A stretch of 12,715 bases of DNA from Desulfobulbaceae bacterium UBA5123 (lineage in GTDB: Bacteria > Desulfobacterota > Desulfobulbia > Desulfobulbales > UBA5123): contig DHYT01000035.1 in the NCBI GenBank assembly GCA_002415465.1, positions 1-12,715 of the forward strand, in the 5' to 3' direction. Positions 7,701 to 12,715 of this stretch are shown piece after piece. The position numbers and the translations under genes were made by a program. Within the stretch, counting starts at the first letter, position 1. Each line of letters begins with the position of its first letter. Under the pieces are notes generated by a model, which saw only the letters and a list, made by a program, of their open reading frames with translations, was not told where the DNA came from and made no database searches.

Positions 7701-7956
7701 CATCCTGGCCACCCATCTCCAGCAGGCGGAAACCGCCATTGAAAAAGGCGACCGAGATGCCGTCACCCACACCGCGCACTCCATGAAAGGAATCTTGCTC
7801 AACCTGGGCCTCAACAGCATCGCCGACCTGGCCTACCGGCTGGAAACAAACCAAAAGCGACAAGAGGAAATAAGCGGCTGCACGGCGCAACTTCAGGCGC
7901 TGCAGCGTGAGCTGACGCCCCTGATCGCAACAATCGGCCAAGCCCCTGGGCAATAA
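4720..7956 (+). CDS. Hybrid sensor histidine kinase, PAS-PAS-HisKA-HATPase-REC(degenerate)-REC-HPt
   Basis: A multistep phosphorelay kinase of the BarA/ArcB layout, but soluble: no membrane segment is visible. Counting from 4720 (1078 residues): PAS1 about 60-175; coiled coil; PAS2 about 227-347 ending DITERKLAE; a long coiled coil; HisKA with SHEIRTPMN and phospho-accepting His414; HATPase_c with N-box Asn531, G1 DTGIGI at 563-568, and G2 HGGTGLGL from 591; REC1 about 648-773; REC2 about 800-940 with Glu805/Asp806, phospho-acceptor Asp849, Thr901 and Lys923; and an HPt with AHSMKG and His1020. REC1 keeps an Asp (705) and a TKP lysine but has GSN in place of the acidic pair, so it is probably not phosphorylated. 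REC2 carries about 25 extra residues (868-892) between helix 3 and strand 4. The start is uncertain: TTG at 4636 would overlap paralog A and add 28 residues, while ATG at 4720 has no clear Shine-Dalgarno. The domain content is certain. No partner response regulator is encoded nearby. Confidence 0.92.
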   Translation: MTTPSPSTSMPPIIASPDENSQGSNWLEKKNRLLNQALARATKETKRERDTAITLGKTNRILEDIINHTHTMIAYLDTGYKFIMVNQAYAAADNRPCAFFSGKNHFELYPNEENEKIFAAVLKTGTPYFATAKPFTYPHAPDRGTSFWDWSLAPTKDAAGNVTGLVLSLTDVTARIRMEEELTRHQQHLAELVDSKTVDLRTINETLQEKIGELEQAQKDVEHNKARYRRITEATSNYIYTVRIDNGQPVHTTHRPACVAVTGYTEEEFNADPFLWIRMVPDEDHLLVQKQADQILRGETPTPIEHRIHRKDGALCWIRNTPVLHYDPAGNLVAYEGVVQDITERKLAEQQLQEAYSKLEKRVEERTAKLTKANAALKREIEERLEAEEKLAAAQQTAEKANSAKSQFLANMSHEIRTPMNAIIGLTEVTLRTDLDDVQRRYLQMVRNSANTLLDLLNDILDFSKIEADQINLDKHPFALHETMESVSQTLAMQAHQKNLEILCRTPSDLDCKLIGDSFRLRQVMLNLVGNAIKFTMTGQVIFAATVVSQNDSEAELHFTVTDTGIGIPGDKLEEIFENFTQANTSISRVHGGTGLGLAISKKLVGLMGGTIWAESMPQAGSTFHFTARFNKTQDKNSLRLPPLPNAAQKTILLVGSNQEGLAILQETIAVWGLKAHTAASNADAFTLLETPPKQKNAPVLIVVDEAPGSKNGLTCIDCLNKGLKRQKLSFVMLTTTLAFDEATKRCNAHTNCTCLTKPATKKELHDALSAALCDAKKTPSDRKSVDSSAKSALPAPPLRVLVVEDNLINRELAQIILEQAGHRVTLAENGIEALQTLCRQDFDVILMDVQMPELDGITTTSLIRQCEAATNGASLIGHKNLLAELTCKIKGKHLAIVAITANAMTDDQKQCLRAGMDGYISKPFIPEQIFAILHQVTGASVSMRHQTDAPTCLRPESSQSDSEQILGHIKTHLATAYHLPTAKINQLLAASGSILATHLQQAETAIEKGDRDAVTHTAHSMKGILLNLGLNSIADLAYRLETNQKRQEEISGCTAQLQALQRELTPLIATIGQAPGQ

Positions 7957-8007
7957 CCACCCGGCCGGCCTGAAGGCAAAAATCAACCGAAAGAGGAGGC
8001 GGGCGCC

Positions 8008-8562
8008 ATGGCTTCGCAAAAAAACATCTACGCATCAGCCTGCTGTGGCGATCACCAGCACCTGGAAACACCGTTCGATCTTCAAGCCGAGTACGCATAT
8101 CTCGCGGTGCGACTCGGCCGCTTCGCCCAGGAACGGAAACGTGCGCTTGCCACCGCGATTTCACCGGACACGCCACGCCACTTCCTCGGCCATCCGGACA
8201 AACTCAGGGAACTCATATTCGCCATGGCGGAGAATTTTCTTACCCACGAAGGAGTTGACGGGGTGCAGATAACCATCGACAGCGAGCAACTGGAGATAAC
8301 GGAACGCCACCAGTTGTCCATCACGGTCACCGCCCACGGCCGCGATATCAAAAAACAGTTTGCCGAATTACTGGAACCACCGACCCGGCGCCCACAGGTA
8401 CGTCCCTACCTCAGACACCAGCATGCAATGTTCCGCATCAACAAACTCCTCATGGTCATGAAAGGCGGGCTGTTGACGGAAAAGACCGGGCAGGGGATAC
8501 AACATGTCGCCCGCCTGCAACTGACCTGCTCCCCCCCCAACCCCCATGCCCGCATCTGCTGA
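8008..8562 (+). CDS. Stand-alone degenerate histidine-kinase ATPase (CA) domain protein, paralog B
   Basis: Function unknown. A 184-residue soluble protein, paralogous to the proteins at 4092 and 8715. The domain starts at F23 (FDLQAEYA) and aligns without gaps to the kinase CA domain through the N-box helix. Here the N-box Asn is kept (AMAENFLTH), unlike in the other two. The G1 box is VTAHGRDI, so the adenine-contacting Asp is Ala. The G2 lid is absent; MFRINKLLMVMKGG stands in its place and resembles paralog A's NRINELLRLLGG. GQGIQHVARLQLT forms the last strand. A very strong ribosome site, AGAGGAGG at 7992-7999, sits 8 bases before the ATG, and the gene begins 51 bases after the kinase stop. 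It is therefore probably co-transcribed with the kinase and well translated. A run of eight Cs, AA and five Cs at 8531-8545 falls in the last ten codons, where slippage would change only the tail. Confidence 0.78.
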   Translation: MASQKNIYASACCGDHQHLETPFDLQAEYAYLAVRLGRFAQERKRALATAISPDTPRHFLGHPDKLRELIFAMAENFLTHEGVDGVQITIDSEQLEITERHQLSITVTAHGRDIKKQFAELLEPPTRRPQVRPYLRHQHAMFRINKLLMVMKGGLLTEKTGQGIQHVARLQLTCSPPNPHARIC

Positions 8563-8586
8563 TTGACGCTTTCGCTAAAATTTACT

Positions 8587-8653
8587 ATTTACATTTCTCT
8601 AACCGCACGATAGATTAACCATCTCCCATGTATAAGAATTTTATAATGTAAAT
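8587..8653 (+). promoter_or_regulatory. Perfect 9-bp inverted repeat with a consensus -10 upstream of paralog C
   Basis: ATTTACATT (8587-8595) and AATGTAAAT (8645-8653) are exact reverse complements 49 bases apart in the AT-rich 8570-8655 spacer. The right arm overlaps a perfect TATAAT (8642-8647). No good -35 lies 16-18 bases upstream of it. TTGACG-17-TATTTA (8563-8591) is an alternative weak promoter overlapping the left arm. The arrangement suggests regulated, separate expression of paralog C. The 9-mer TATTTACAT also occurs at 2370-2378, within the promoter proposed for the PAS-LuxR gene. Confidence 0.4.
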
Positions 8654-8714
8654 GTCTCTTGGCCGTATTTCATGCATTGAGGTTTGGTCGGAAACGTTTC
8701 ATTTCAATTACGCC

Positions 8715-9287
8715 ATGGACAGCATGAATCAAACAAAAATCGCCCCCCTGCACACCGGCGCCGCCTCGCATCCTTCCTGCGACAAACGCATCTTCGACCT
8801 GCGCGCGGAATATGCGATCACCGCCGTCAGCCTCGCCCTGGTCGCCGAACGCCACAAACGCATCCTGGCGCTCTCCATCGACCCTGACTTGCCGCGTTAT
8901 TTCGAGGGCAACCCTCGCCCCTTTCGCAAAATATTCACTCGACTGGTCAAAACCGCCCTGCTAGCCAATGACGTCGATATCGTTACGGTCCGAATCGACC
9001 ATGAGGGTTCCGACAACCAGGATCGATGCCTCCTCAAACTGTCGATAACCGCCAACGGCCCAGGCATCACCCCGGCCGCGATGCATGTCCTGCGGCAACC
9101 GACCCGGTCCGCGGTCACCGGCAGGTGCGACAAAAACAGCCATGCCCTCCTCGTAGTCAGCCGACAGGTGCGACGGATGGGTGGGCAACTGCGGATCGAG
9201 AGCCTGCACGGGTGGGGTACGCGGTATGTGATTGATTTCAAAATCAACCAGTTTTCCGCCCCGCAGGTTTTTGCCAGCGCCTCATAA
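8715..9287 (+). CDS. Stand-alone degenerate histidine-kinase ATPase (CA) domain protein, paralog C
   Basis: Function unknown. A 190-residue soluble protein, closest to paralog A at the start of the domain: by eye 31 of the first 59 domain residues are identical, including FDLRAEYA. It aligns without gaps to the kinase CA domain through the N-box helix, where Asn is Thr (RLVKTALLAN). The G1 box ITANGPGITP is the least decayed of the three, keeping NGPGI but with Ala for the adenine-contacting Asp. The G2 lid glycines are missing. The C-terminal VRRMGGQLRIESLHGWGTRY matches the end of true CA domains well. The start is uncertain. I chose 8715 because it leaves an N-terminal tail like those of the paralogs (26 residues before the domain, against 24 and 22). 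ATG 8724 is equally possible, and ATG 8652 would add 21 residues inside the promoter dyad. None has a good Shine-Dalgarno. A 152-bp AT-rich gap separates it from paralog B, so it may have its own promoter. Confidence 0.75.
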   Translation: MDSMNQTKIAPLHTGAASHPSCDKRIFDLRAEYAITAVSLALVAERHKRILALSIDPDLPRYFEGNPRPFRKIFTRLVKTALLANDVDIVTVRIDHEGSDNQDRCLLKLSITANGPGITPAAMHVLRQPTRSAVTGRCDKNSHALLVVSRQVRRMGGQLRIESLHGWGTRYVIDFKINQFSAPQVFASAS

Positions 9288-9323
9288 CGGCCGCCACGCC
9301 TCTACGACAAAAAGCAGCCATAA

Positions 9324-9344
9324 GATGGCAGATACTTTGCCATC
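9324..9344. repeat. Perfect 7-bp hairpin after paralog C
   Basis: GATGGCA-GATACTT-TGCCATC is an exact inverted repeat with a 7-base loop, 37 bases after the paralog C stop. It is not followed by a T-run on the plus strand, so it is not a standard intrinsic terminator. It could stabilise the 3' end of the mRNA or be an operator for the membrane protein gene at 9435. The rest of the 147-bp gap holds nothing I recognise. Confidence 0.3.
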
Positions 9345-9434
9345 CGCCCCCAACTACTGTTAAATATGACTGCGCCTGCCGCCCCCCTACCTTGGGTGCA
9401 ATCCGACCCCGCCCCTCTTTTGCGGTAAAAAACG

Positions 9435-10268
9435 ATGATGCATTCGGTGTTCTTCTGGATATCAAAACTTGCCTGGCTGTTGATCGCCCCGGGCAACCTC
9501 CTGCTCCTGTTGCTTCTGCTCACCTGGTTTTTACTGCATCGCGGCGGCTCGCTTCGGCCGGCGAAACGACTGCTTACCGCGATCGTCGCCGGCTGCCTGC
9601 TCGTCGCCGTGCTGCCGTTGGGAGAATGGCTGCTCTACCCCCTGGAGACGAGCTTCAAGGCCAACGCACCGCTTCCGGCCAGGGTCGACGGCATCGTGGT
9701 GCTGAGCGGCGCCGAAAACCCCGCCCTTTCCGCACTCTGGAAACAGGCGGAACTGGGTGACGGCGCCGAACGCGATCTCGCCTTCATGGCGCTTGCCCGC
9801 CGCTACCCCGAAGCCAGGCTGATTTTCACCGGCGGCAGCGGCAGCTTGCTCGACCAGCAACATAAAGCCGCCGATGTCGCCGAAACCCTTTTCAGCGAAG
9901 CCGGAATGGATACCGCAAGGATTCTATTTGAACGTGAGTCCAGGAACACCTACGAGAATGCGCTCTTCAGCATGAAGATCGCCACCCCAAAACCAGGTGA
10001 AAACTGGCTGCTGATCACCACCGCCTGGCACATGCCCCGCTCCATGGGGATCTTCCGGCGTGTCGGCTGGCCGATGCTTCCCTACCCAGTGGATCATCGC
10101 ACCGCCCCCGGCCATCTTCTTCATTGCGACCTCGATTTCATCGGTCATCTGAATGATCTGCAGACCGCCCTCAAGGAATGGCTGGGTCTCGCCGCCTATC
10201 GCCTCACCGGCAAGACATCCGCGTTCCTGCCTGGCCCGGAGTCTCTTGCCGAGACCACAAACCCTTGA
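9435..10268 (+). CDS. YdcF/ElyC-family (DUF218) inner-membrane protein
   Basis: The 277-residue protein has two N-terminal membrane segments (about 5-34 and 46-66) followed by a DUF218 domain, the layout of E. coli ElyC, which is linked to cell-envelope and peptidoglycan/lipid-carrier homeostasis. The biochemical activity of the family is not firmly established. Visible family motifs are VDGIVVLSGA (84-93), LIFTGGSG (129-136), an ESRNTYENA block (168-176), and LLITTAWHMPRSMGIFRRVG (192-211), the conserved strand-turn with the His/Arg pair. Length is close to the usual 250-270. Start: ATG at 9435 with a second ATG directly after it at 9438; the upstream GCGGTAAAAAACG offers only a poor ribosome site, so either may be used. 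The gene is read in the same direction as the signalling block but 147 bases downstream; a functional link is not evident. Confidence 0.85.
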   Translation: MMHSVFFWISKLAWLLIAPGNLLLLLLLLTWFLLHRGGSLRPAKRLLTAIVAGCLLVAVLPLGEWLLYPLETSFKANAPLPARVDGIVVLSGAENPALSALWKQAELGDGAERDLAFMALARRYPEARLIFTGGSGSLLDQQHKAADVAETLFSEAGMDTARILFERESRNTYENALFSMKIATPKPGENWLLITTAWHMPRSMGIFRRVGWPMLPYPVDHRTAPGHLLHCDLDFIGHLNDLQTALKEWLGLAAYRLTGKTSAFLPGPESLAETTNP

Positions 10269-10299
10269 AATGGAATCACGCCTTTACCGTACGATTGCA

Positions 10300-10328
10300 T
10301 TGCCTTTTTCAATCCCATTGGCTATAAA
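10300..10328 (+). promoter_or_regulatory. Candidate sigma-70 promoter of the cheX-like gene
   Basis: TTGCCT (10300-10305), exactly 17 bases, then TATAAA (10323-10328, five of six to TATAAT). Transcription would begin near 10335, about 60 bases before the ATG at 10394. This gives CheX its own transcript, ending at the strong terminator at 10900-10950. A small palindrome, AACAT-G-ATGTT, lies over the start region (10327-10337). Confidence 0.45.
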
Positions 10329-10393
10329 CATGATGTTGTAATGGTAGTTTTACACCGGGCGGAAAGCCAGTAACCCCAGAGGATAGACAGGCT

Positions 10394-10867
10394 ATGAAGG
10401 CAGAATATATAAACCCGTTTCTGAATGCCGCCAAAAACGTCATTCAGACCATGTCACGGATAGAGGTCAAGGGCGGCAAGCCCCAGCTCAAAACAGGCCA
10501 CACCACCTTCGGCAAGGTTTCCGGCATCATCGGCATGGCCTCCGCCAATATTGCCGGCAACATGATCATCAGCTTTCAGGAAAAATGCATCCTCAACATC
10601 GTCGGCAGCATGCTGATGGAGCCGGTCAAGGCCAGCATCGACGCCGATGTCGTCGACGCCGTCGGCGAGTTGACCAACATGATCTGCGGCGGCGCCAAGG
10701 CGGAACTCTCCAAACTGGGACATTCCTTCGACCTGGCCACCCCGACCATGATCGTGGGCGAGAATATCGAAATCACCAACTACTCCGATGCCCCCACCAT
10801 CGTCATCCCGCTTTCCACCGCCCATGGCGATTTCGTGATCGAGGCCAATTTCTCCGAACACAAATAA
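10394..10867 (+). CDS. cheX: CheX-type chemotaxis phosphatase (CheC/CheX/FliY family)
   Basis: CheX removes the phosphate from phosphorylated CheY and similar receiver domains in the cytoplasm. The 157-residue protein is the normal CheX length and begins typically (MKAEYINPFLNAAKNVIQTM). The catalytic helix reads VGELTNMICGGAKAELSKLG, with the family's Glu-x2-Asn pair at Glu92 and Asn95, so it should be active. The C-terminal half (EITNYSDAPTIVIPLSTAHG) completes the single CheX repeat. The ribosome site is AGAGGA (10378-10383), 10 bases before the ATG. No CheA, CheY or other chemotaxis gene is in the window, and its own promoter and terminator make it a single-gene unit. It may therefore act on chemotaxis receivers encoded elsewhere. 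Action on the receiver of the hybrid kinase 2.4 kb upstream is possible but rests only on location. Confidence 0.88.
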   Translation: MKAEYINPFLNAAKNVIQTMSRIEVKGGKPQLKTGHTTFGKVSGIIGMASANIAGNMIISFQEKCILNIVGSMLMEPVKASIDADVVDAVGELTNMICGGAKAELSKLGHSFDLATPTMIVGENIEITNYSDAPTIVIPLSTAHGDFVIEANFSEHK

Positions 10868-10899
10868 CCCCGACCTCACGCATCCGGCAGCGACAACAG

Positions 10900-10950
10900 G
10901 CACAAAAAAGCCCCGCGCCCTCAAACAGAGGGGCGGGGCTTTTTTTGTGC
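10900..10950. terminator. Strong bidirectional intrinsic terminator between cheX and the peptidyl-prolyl isomerase
   Basis: GCACAAAAAAGCCCCGC and the following GCCCTC (10900-10922) pair with GAGGGGCGGGGC and TTTTTTTGTGC (10928-10950) around a 5-base loop, with two single-base bulges. A GC-rich stem is flanked by A6 on one side and T7 on the other, so it can end transcription from both directions: cheX on the plus strand and the isomerase, whose stop is 17 bases away, on the minus strand. Confidence 0.92.
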
Positions 10951-10966
10951 GTCGCCCAAGGGCGGT

Positions 10967-11953
10967 TCAGTCCGCCGGCATGGCGATGGTAATCTTGGCG
11001 GCGTCGCGCATGGTCTTCAGGCTCTCCACCAGGGCCTTCTGCGCCTTGGACTGCCGCAGATAGTTGTCGATCCGGGGCCGAGCCTCGTCGAAACTGACGG
11101 TTTCGGCATGTTTTTTGTCTATCAATTTAATGATATGATAGCCGAACTGGGTTTCGACAATCTCGCTGACCGCTCCCGGCATCAAGGCAAACGCCGCGGT
11201 CTCGAAAGGCTTGACCATCTGCCCGCGGCTGAAATATCCCAGATCGCCGCCCTTGGCGTTACTGGGACAATCGGAGTTCTTTTTGGCCAAAGCGGCGAAA
11301 TCCCCGCCGGCGACAATCTTTTTGCGTATCCGCTCAAGCTTCTTGCGAGCCTCCTTCTTGGTCGCCGCATCCGCCTCCGGCTTGACGGTAATCAGGATAT
11401 GGCTGGCTCGCACCTGTTCGGGGGTGGCGAAGGCCGAGATATTATTATCATAATAGTCCTTGACCTCCTGGTCGGTCACCGTTGCCTTGTCGACAAACTC
11501 CTGATTGACATACTTTTCCACGGCCAGGCTCTGGCCGATCTTCTCCCTGATCCCAGCCTCGTCGATGGACAGCTGCGTCAGCGCCGCCTTGAACTCCTTG
11601 TCGCCGGGGAAGCGGCCCTTGAAGCCATTGAATTCGGCATCCAGTGCCGCCTGCTCAATCTTAATCCCGCTCTTCTTGCTCGCCTCATACAGCAGCGCAC
11701 CGTTCACCAGTTTGTCAATCACCGCCTGCTTGATCTCTTTGGCGGAGGCGGTTTCCGCTGGCGAATGGCCTTGCGAGGCAAAGTATTGCTCGGCGCTGCG
11801 CATCTCCCGATCGAAATCCTGCCGTGATATAGTAACCCCGTTGACGGTCGCCACAGCCGAGGCGCCATCCTTTGCCGGCGCAGCCCACCCAAGCGCGGTT
11901 GTCCCAACCAGCATCGTCAGGGCGGCAATGGCCATCATCATTTTGCGGAACAT
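10967..11953 (-). CDS. Secreted parvulin-type peptidyl-prolyl cis-trans isomerase (SurA/PrsA-like chaperone)
   Basis: Catalyses proline isomerisation and helps exported proteins fold in the periplasm. The 328-residue precursor starts with a signal peptide (MFRKMMMAIAALTMLVGTTA, likely cut after LGWA near residue 24). A helical SurA_N-like chaperone region follows (about 32-175, opening VATVNGVTISRQDFDREM). The parvulin domain is at about 181-280: VRASHILITVKPEAD at its start, KNSDCPSNAKGGDLGYFSRG in the middle, and FGYHIIKL at the end, all standard for the family. A short helical tail follows. It has a single parvulin domain, so it is nearer PrsA/PpiD-type or short SurA proteins than two-domain enterobacterial SurA. 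No lipobox cysteine is visible. AAGGAGA (complement of 11962-11968) 8 bases upstream fixes the start. It lies 28 bases behind the prenyltransferase, so the two are probably co-transcribed and end at the bidirectional terminator. Confidence 0.9.
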   Translation of the reverse strand: MFRKMMMAIAALTMLVGTTALGWAAPAKDGASAVATVNGVTISRQDFDREMRSAEQYFASQGHSPAETASAKEIKQAVIDKLVNGALLYEASKKSGIKIEQAALDAEFNGFKGRFPGDKEFKAALTQLSIDEAGIREKIGQSLAVEKYVNQEFVDKATVTDQEVKDYYDNNISAFATPEQVRASHILITVKPEADAATKKEARKKLERIRKKIVAGGDFAALAKKNSDCPSNAKGGDLGYFSRGQMVKPFETAAFALMPGAVSEIVETQFGYHIIKLIDKKHAETVSFDEARPRIDNYLRQSKAQKALVESLKTMRDAAKITIAMPAD

Positions 11954-11981
11954 AAACGTATTCTCCTTGTTGCGTTAAGGG

Positions 11982-12715
11982 TCAATTCACCGCCAACGAG
12001 AGCCAGGTGGCGACAAACAGGGTCAAACTGATCAATCCGTTCATTGTAAAGAAAGACATTTGTATCCGCGATAAGTTCCGGGGATTGACAATCAAATGCT
12101 GGTAGAAGAGCGCCGAGCCGGTGACGGCGATGCCGATATAGTAAAAATAGTTGAGCCCGCACAAGAGACCGGTGGCGATGAAACAGCCGAAGGCGGCGAC
12201 ATGCAGGAGAACGGCGAACCGGAACGCCTTTTCGCGGCCGAAGCGGGCCGGCAGCGAAAAAAGACCTGCCTTGCGGTCGAAATCGGCGTCGAGGCAGGCA
12301 TAAACGGTGTCAAAGCCGGCCACCCAGAGGATCACCGCCACCGACAAGACCCAGGGGAAACCGCTCAAGGCCCCCTTCACCGCCACGAAACCGCCCAGCG
12401 GCGAAAAGGCGAGCGCCACCCCCAGCACCATGTGACAGAGCCAGGTGAAACGCTTGGTCAGCGAATAGATGAAGGTCAGCGCCAGGGCAAAGGGCGACAG
12501 CAGCAGGGTGAGCGGATTAAGGTTATAGCAGGCGAAGAAATAGAGCCCGGCGGCGATGATCACCATCGCCCAAGCCTCGCTCATCTTCACCGTGCCGGCG
12601 GCCAGGGCGCGATCGACGGTGCGGGGATTTTTCTTGTCGAACTCCACATCGACGATGCGGTTAAAGCCCATGGCGCTGGTCCGCGCCCCGCCCATGGCCA
12701 GCACCACCCAGCCGA
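11982..12715 (-). CDS. UbiA-family quinone prenyltransferase (UbiA/MqnP type), 5' end cut by the window
   Basis: An integral-membrane enzyme that attaches a polyprenyl chain to an aromatic quinone precursor. In anaerobes of this kind the product would most likely be menaquinone, so an MqnP-type role in the futalosine route is plausible, but sequence alone does not separate it from UbiA. Of the protein, 243 C-terminal residues are visible; the reading frame stays open to the window edge. The first Asp-rich motif reads FNRIVDVEFDKKNPRTVDRA, close to the family NDxxD-x3-D form. The second reads GFDTVYACLDADFDRKAGLF and is followed by SLPARFG. Several hydrophobic membrane spans surround these. 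Roughly 40-50 N-terminal residues appear to be missing by comparison with the usual length near 290. The GTG at 12707 and the ATG at 12695 are internal, not starts. The isomerase gene follows 28 bases after its stop. Confidence 0.88.
   Translation of the reverse strand, partial: GWVVLAMGGARTSAMGFNRIVDVEFDKKNPRTVDRALAAGTVKMSEAWAMVIIAAGLYFFACYNLNPLTLLLSPFALALTFIYSLTKRFTWLCHMVLGVALAFSPLGGFVAVKGALSGFPWVLSVAVILWVAGFDTVYACLDADFDRKAGLFSLPARFGREKAFRFAVLLHVAAFGCFIATGLLCGLNYFYYIGIAVTGSALFYQHLIVNPRNLSRIQMSFFTMNGLISLTLFVATWLSLAVN

Noticed and set aside
10340..10393. Possible c-di-GMP (GEMM) or cobalamin riboswitch in the cheX leader, suggested by GGGCGGAAAGCCAGTAACC
   Set aside because: The leader is only about 60 bases, the two-helix GEMM core and the conserved receptor elements cannot be drawn, and the match to the cobalamin box is partial.
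11108..11827. A 239-codon plus-strand frame opposite the peptidyl-prolyl isomerase
   Set aside because: The minus strand encodes a complete signal peptide, chaperone region and parvulin domain with a good ribosome site; the plus frame is its shadow.
1..12715. CRISPR arrays, tRNA or rRNA genes, insertion sequences, toxin-antitoxin pairs or phage genes
   Set aside because: I saw no regularly spaced repeats, no cloverleaf or rRNA signature, no transposase or integrase motifs and no phage proteins on reading both strands by eye.

Overview
The window is GC-rich coding DNA with markedly AT-rich gaps in front of the signalling genes. Gene content (a pyruvate-phosphate-dikinase-type PEP synthase, a stand-alone CheX, a UbiA-type quinone prenyltransferase, a PAS-LuxR regulator and a PAS-rich hybrid kinase with a C-terminal HPt) suggests a Desulfobacterota/'deltaproteobacterial' anaerobe, perhaps near the Desulfobulbales or Desulfuromonadales. 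This placement is inferred from protein style only; there is no rRNA or other marker here.

Layout. Bases 1-177 (minus) are the 5' end of ppsA. It diverges across a 403-bp gap from a phosphoglucomutase/phosphomannomutase (581-2317, plus). An AT-rich spacer then leads to a PAS-PAS-LuxR regulator (2456-3775). A second AT-rich spacer leads to a signalling block at 4092-9287. This block holds a large soluble hybrid histidine kinase (4720-7956; PAS-PAS-HisKA-HATPase-degenerate REC-REC-HPt) and three small paralogous proteins (4092-4658, 8008-8562, 8715-9287). After it come a YdcF/ElyC-type membrane protein (9435-10268) and a CheX phosphatase with its own promoter (10394-10867). A strong bidirectional terminator (10900-10950) separates these from a minus-strand pair: a UbiA-type prenyltransferase, cut by the window end, followed by a secreted parvulin-type peptidyl-prolyl isomerase.

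The most unusual thing is the set of three small paralogs. Each aligns without gaps, over the first 59 residues of the domain, to the ATP-binding (CA) domain of the neighbouring hybrid kinase. Each begins just after where the kinase's DHp helices would end. All have lost the ATP-lid glycine motif and the adenine-contacting Asp. They are therefore stand-alone, DHp-less, degenerate kinase-ATPase modules clustered around an intact kinase. Working hypothesis: they are non-catalytic partners (decoys, inhibitors or scaffolds) of the kinase or of a related phosphorelay. No REC-containing response regulator lies in the window, so the relay's final acceptor must be elsewhere. The PAS-LuxR protein and CheX are nearby candidates for output and for phosphate removal, by context only.
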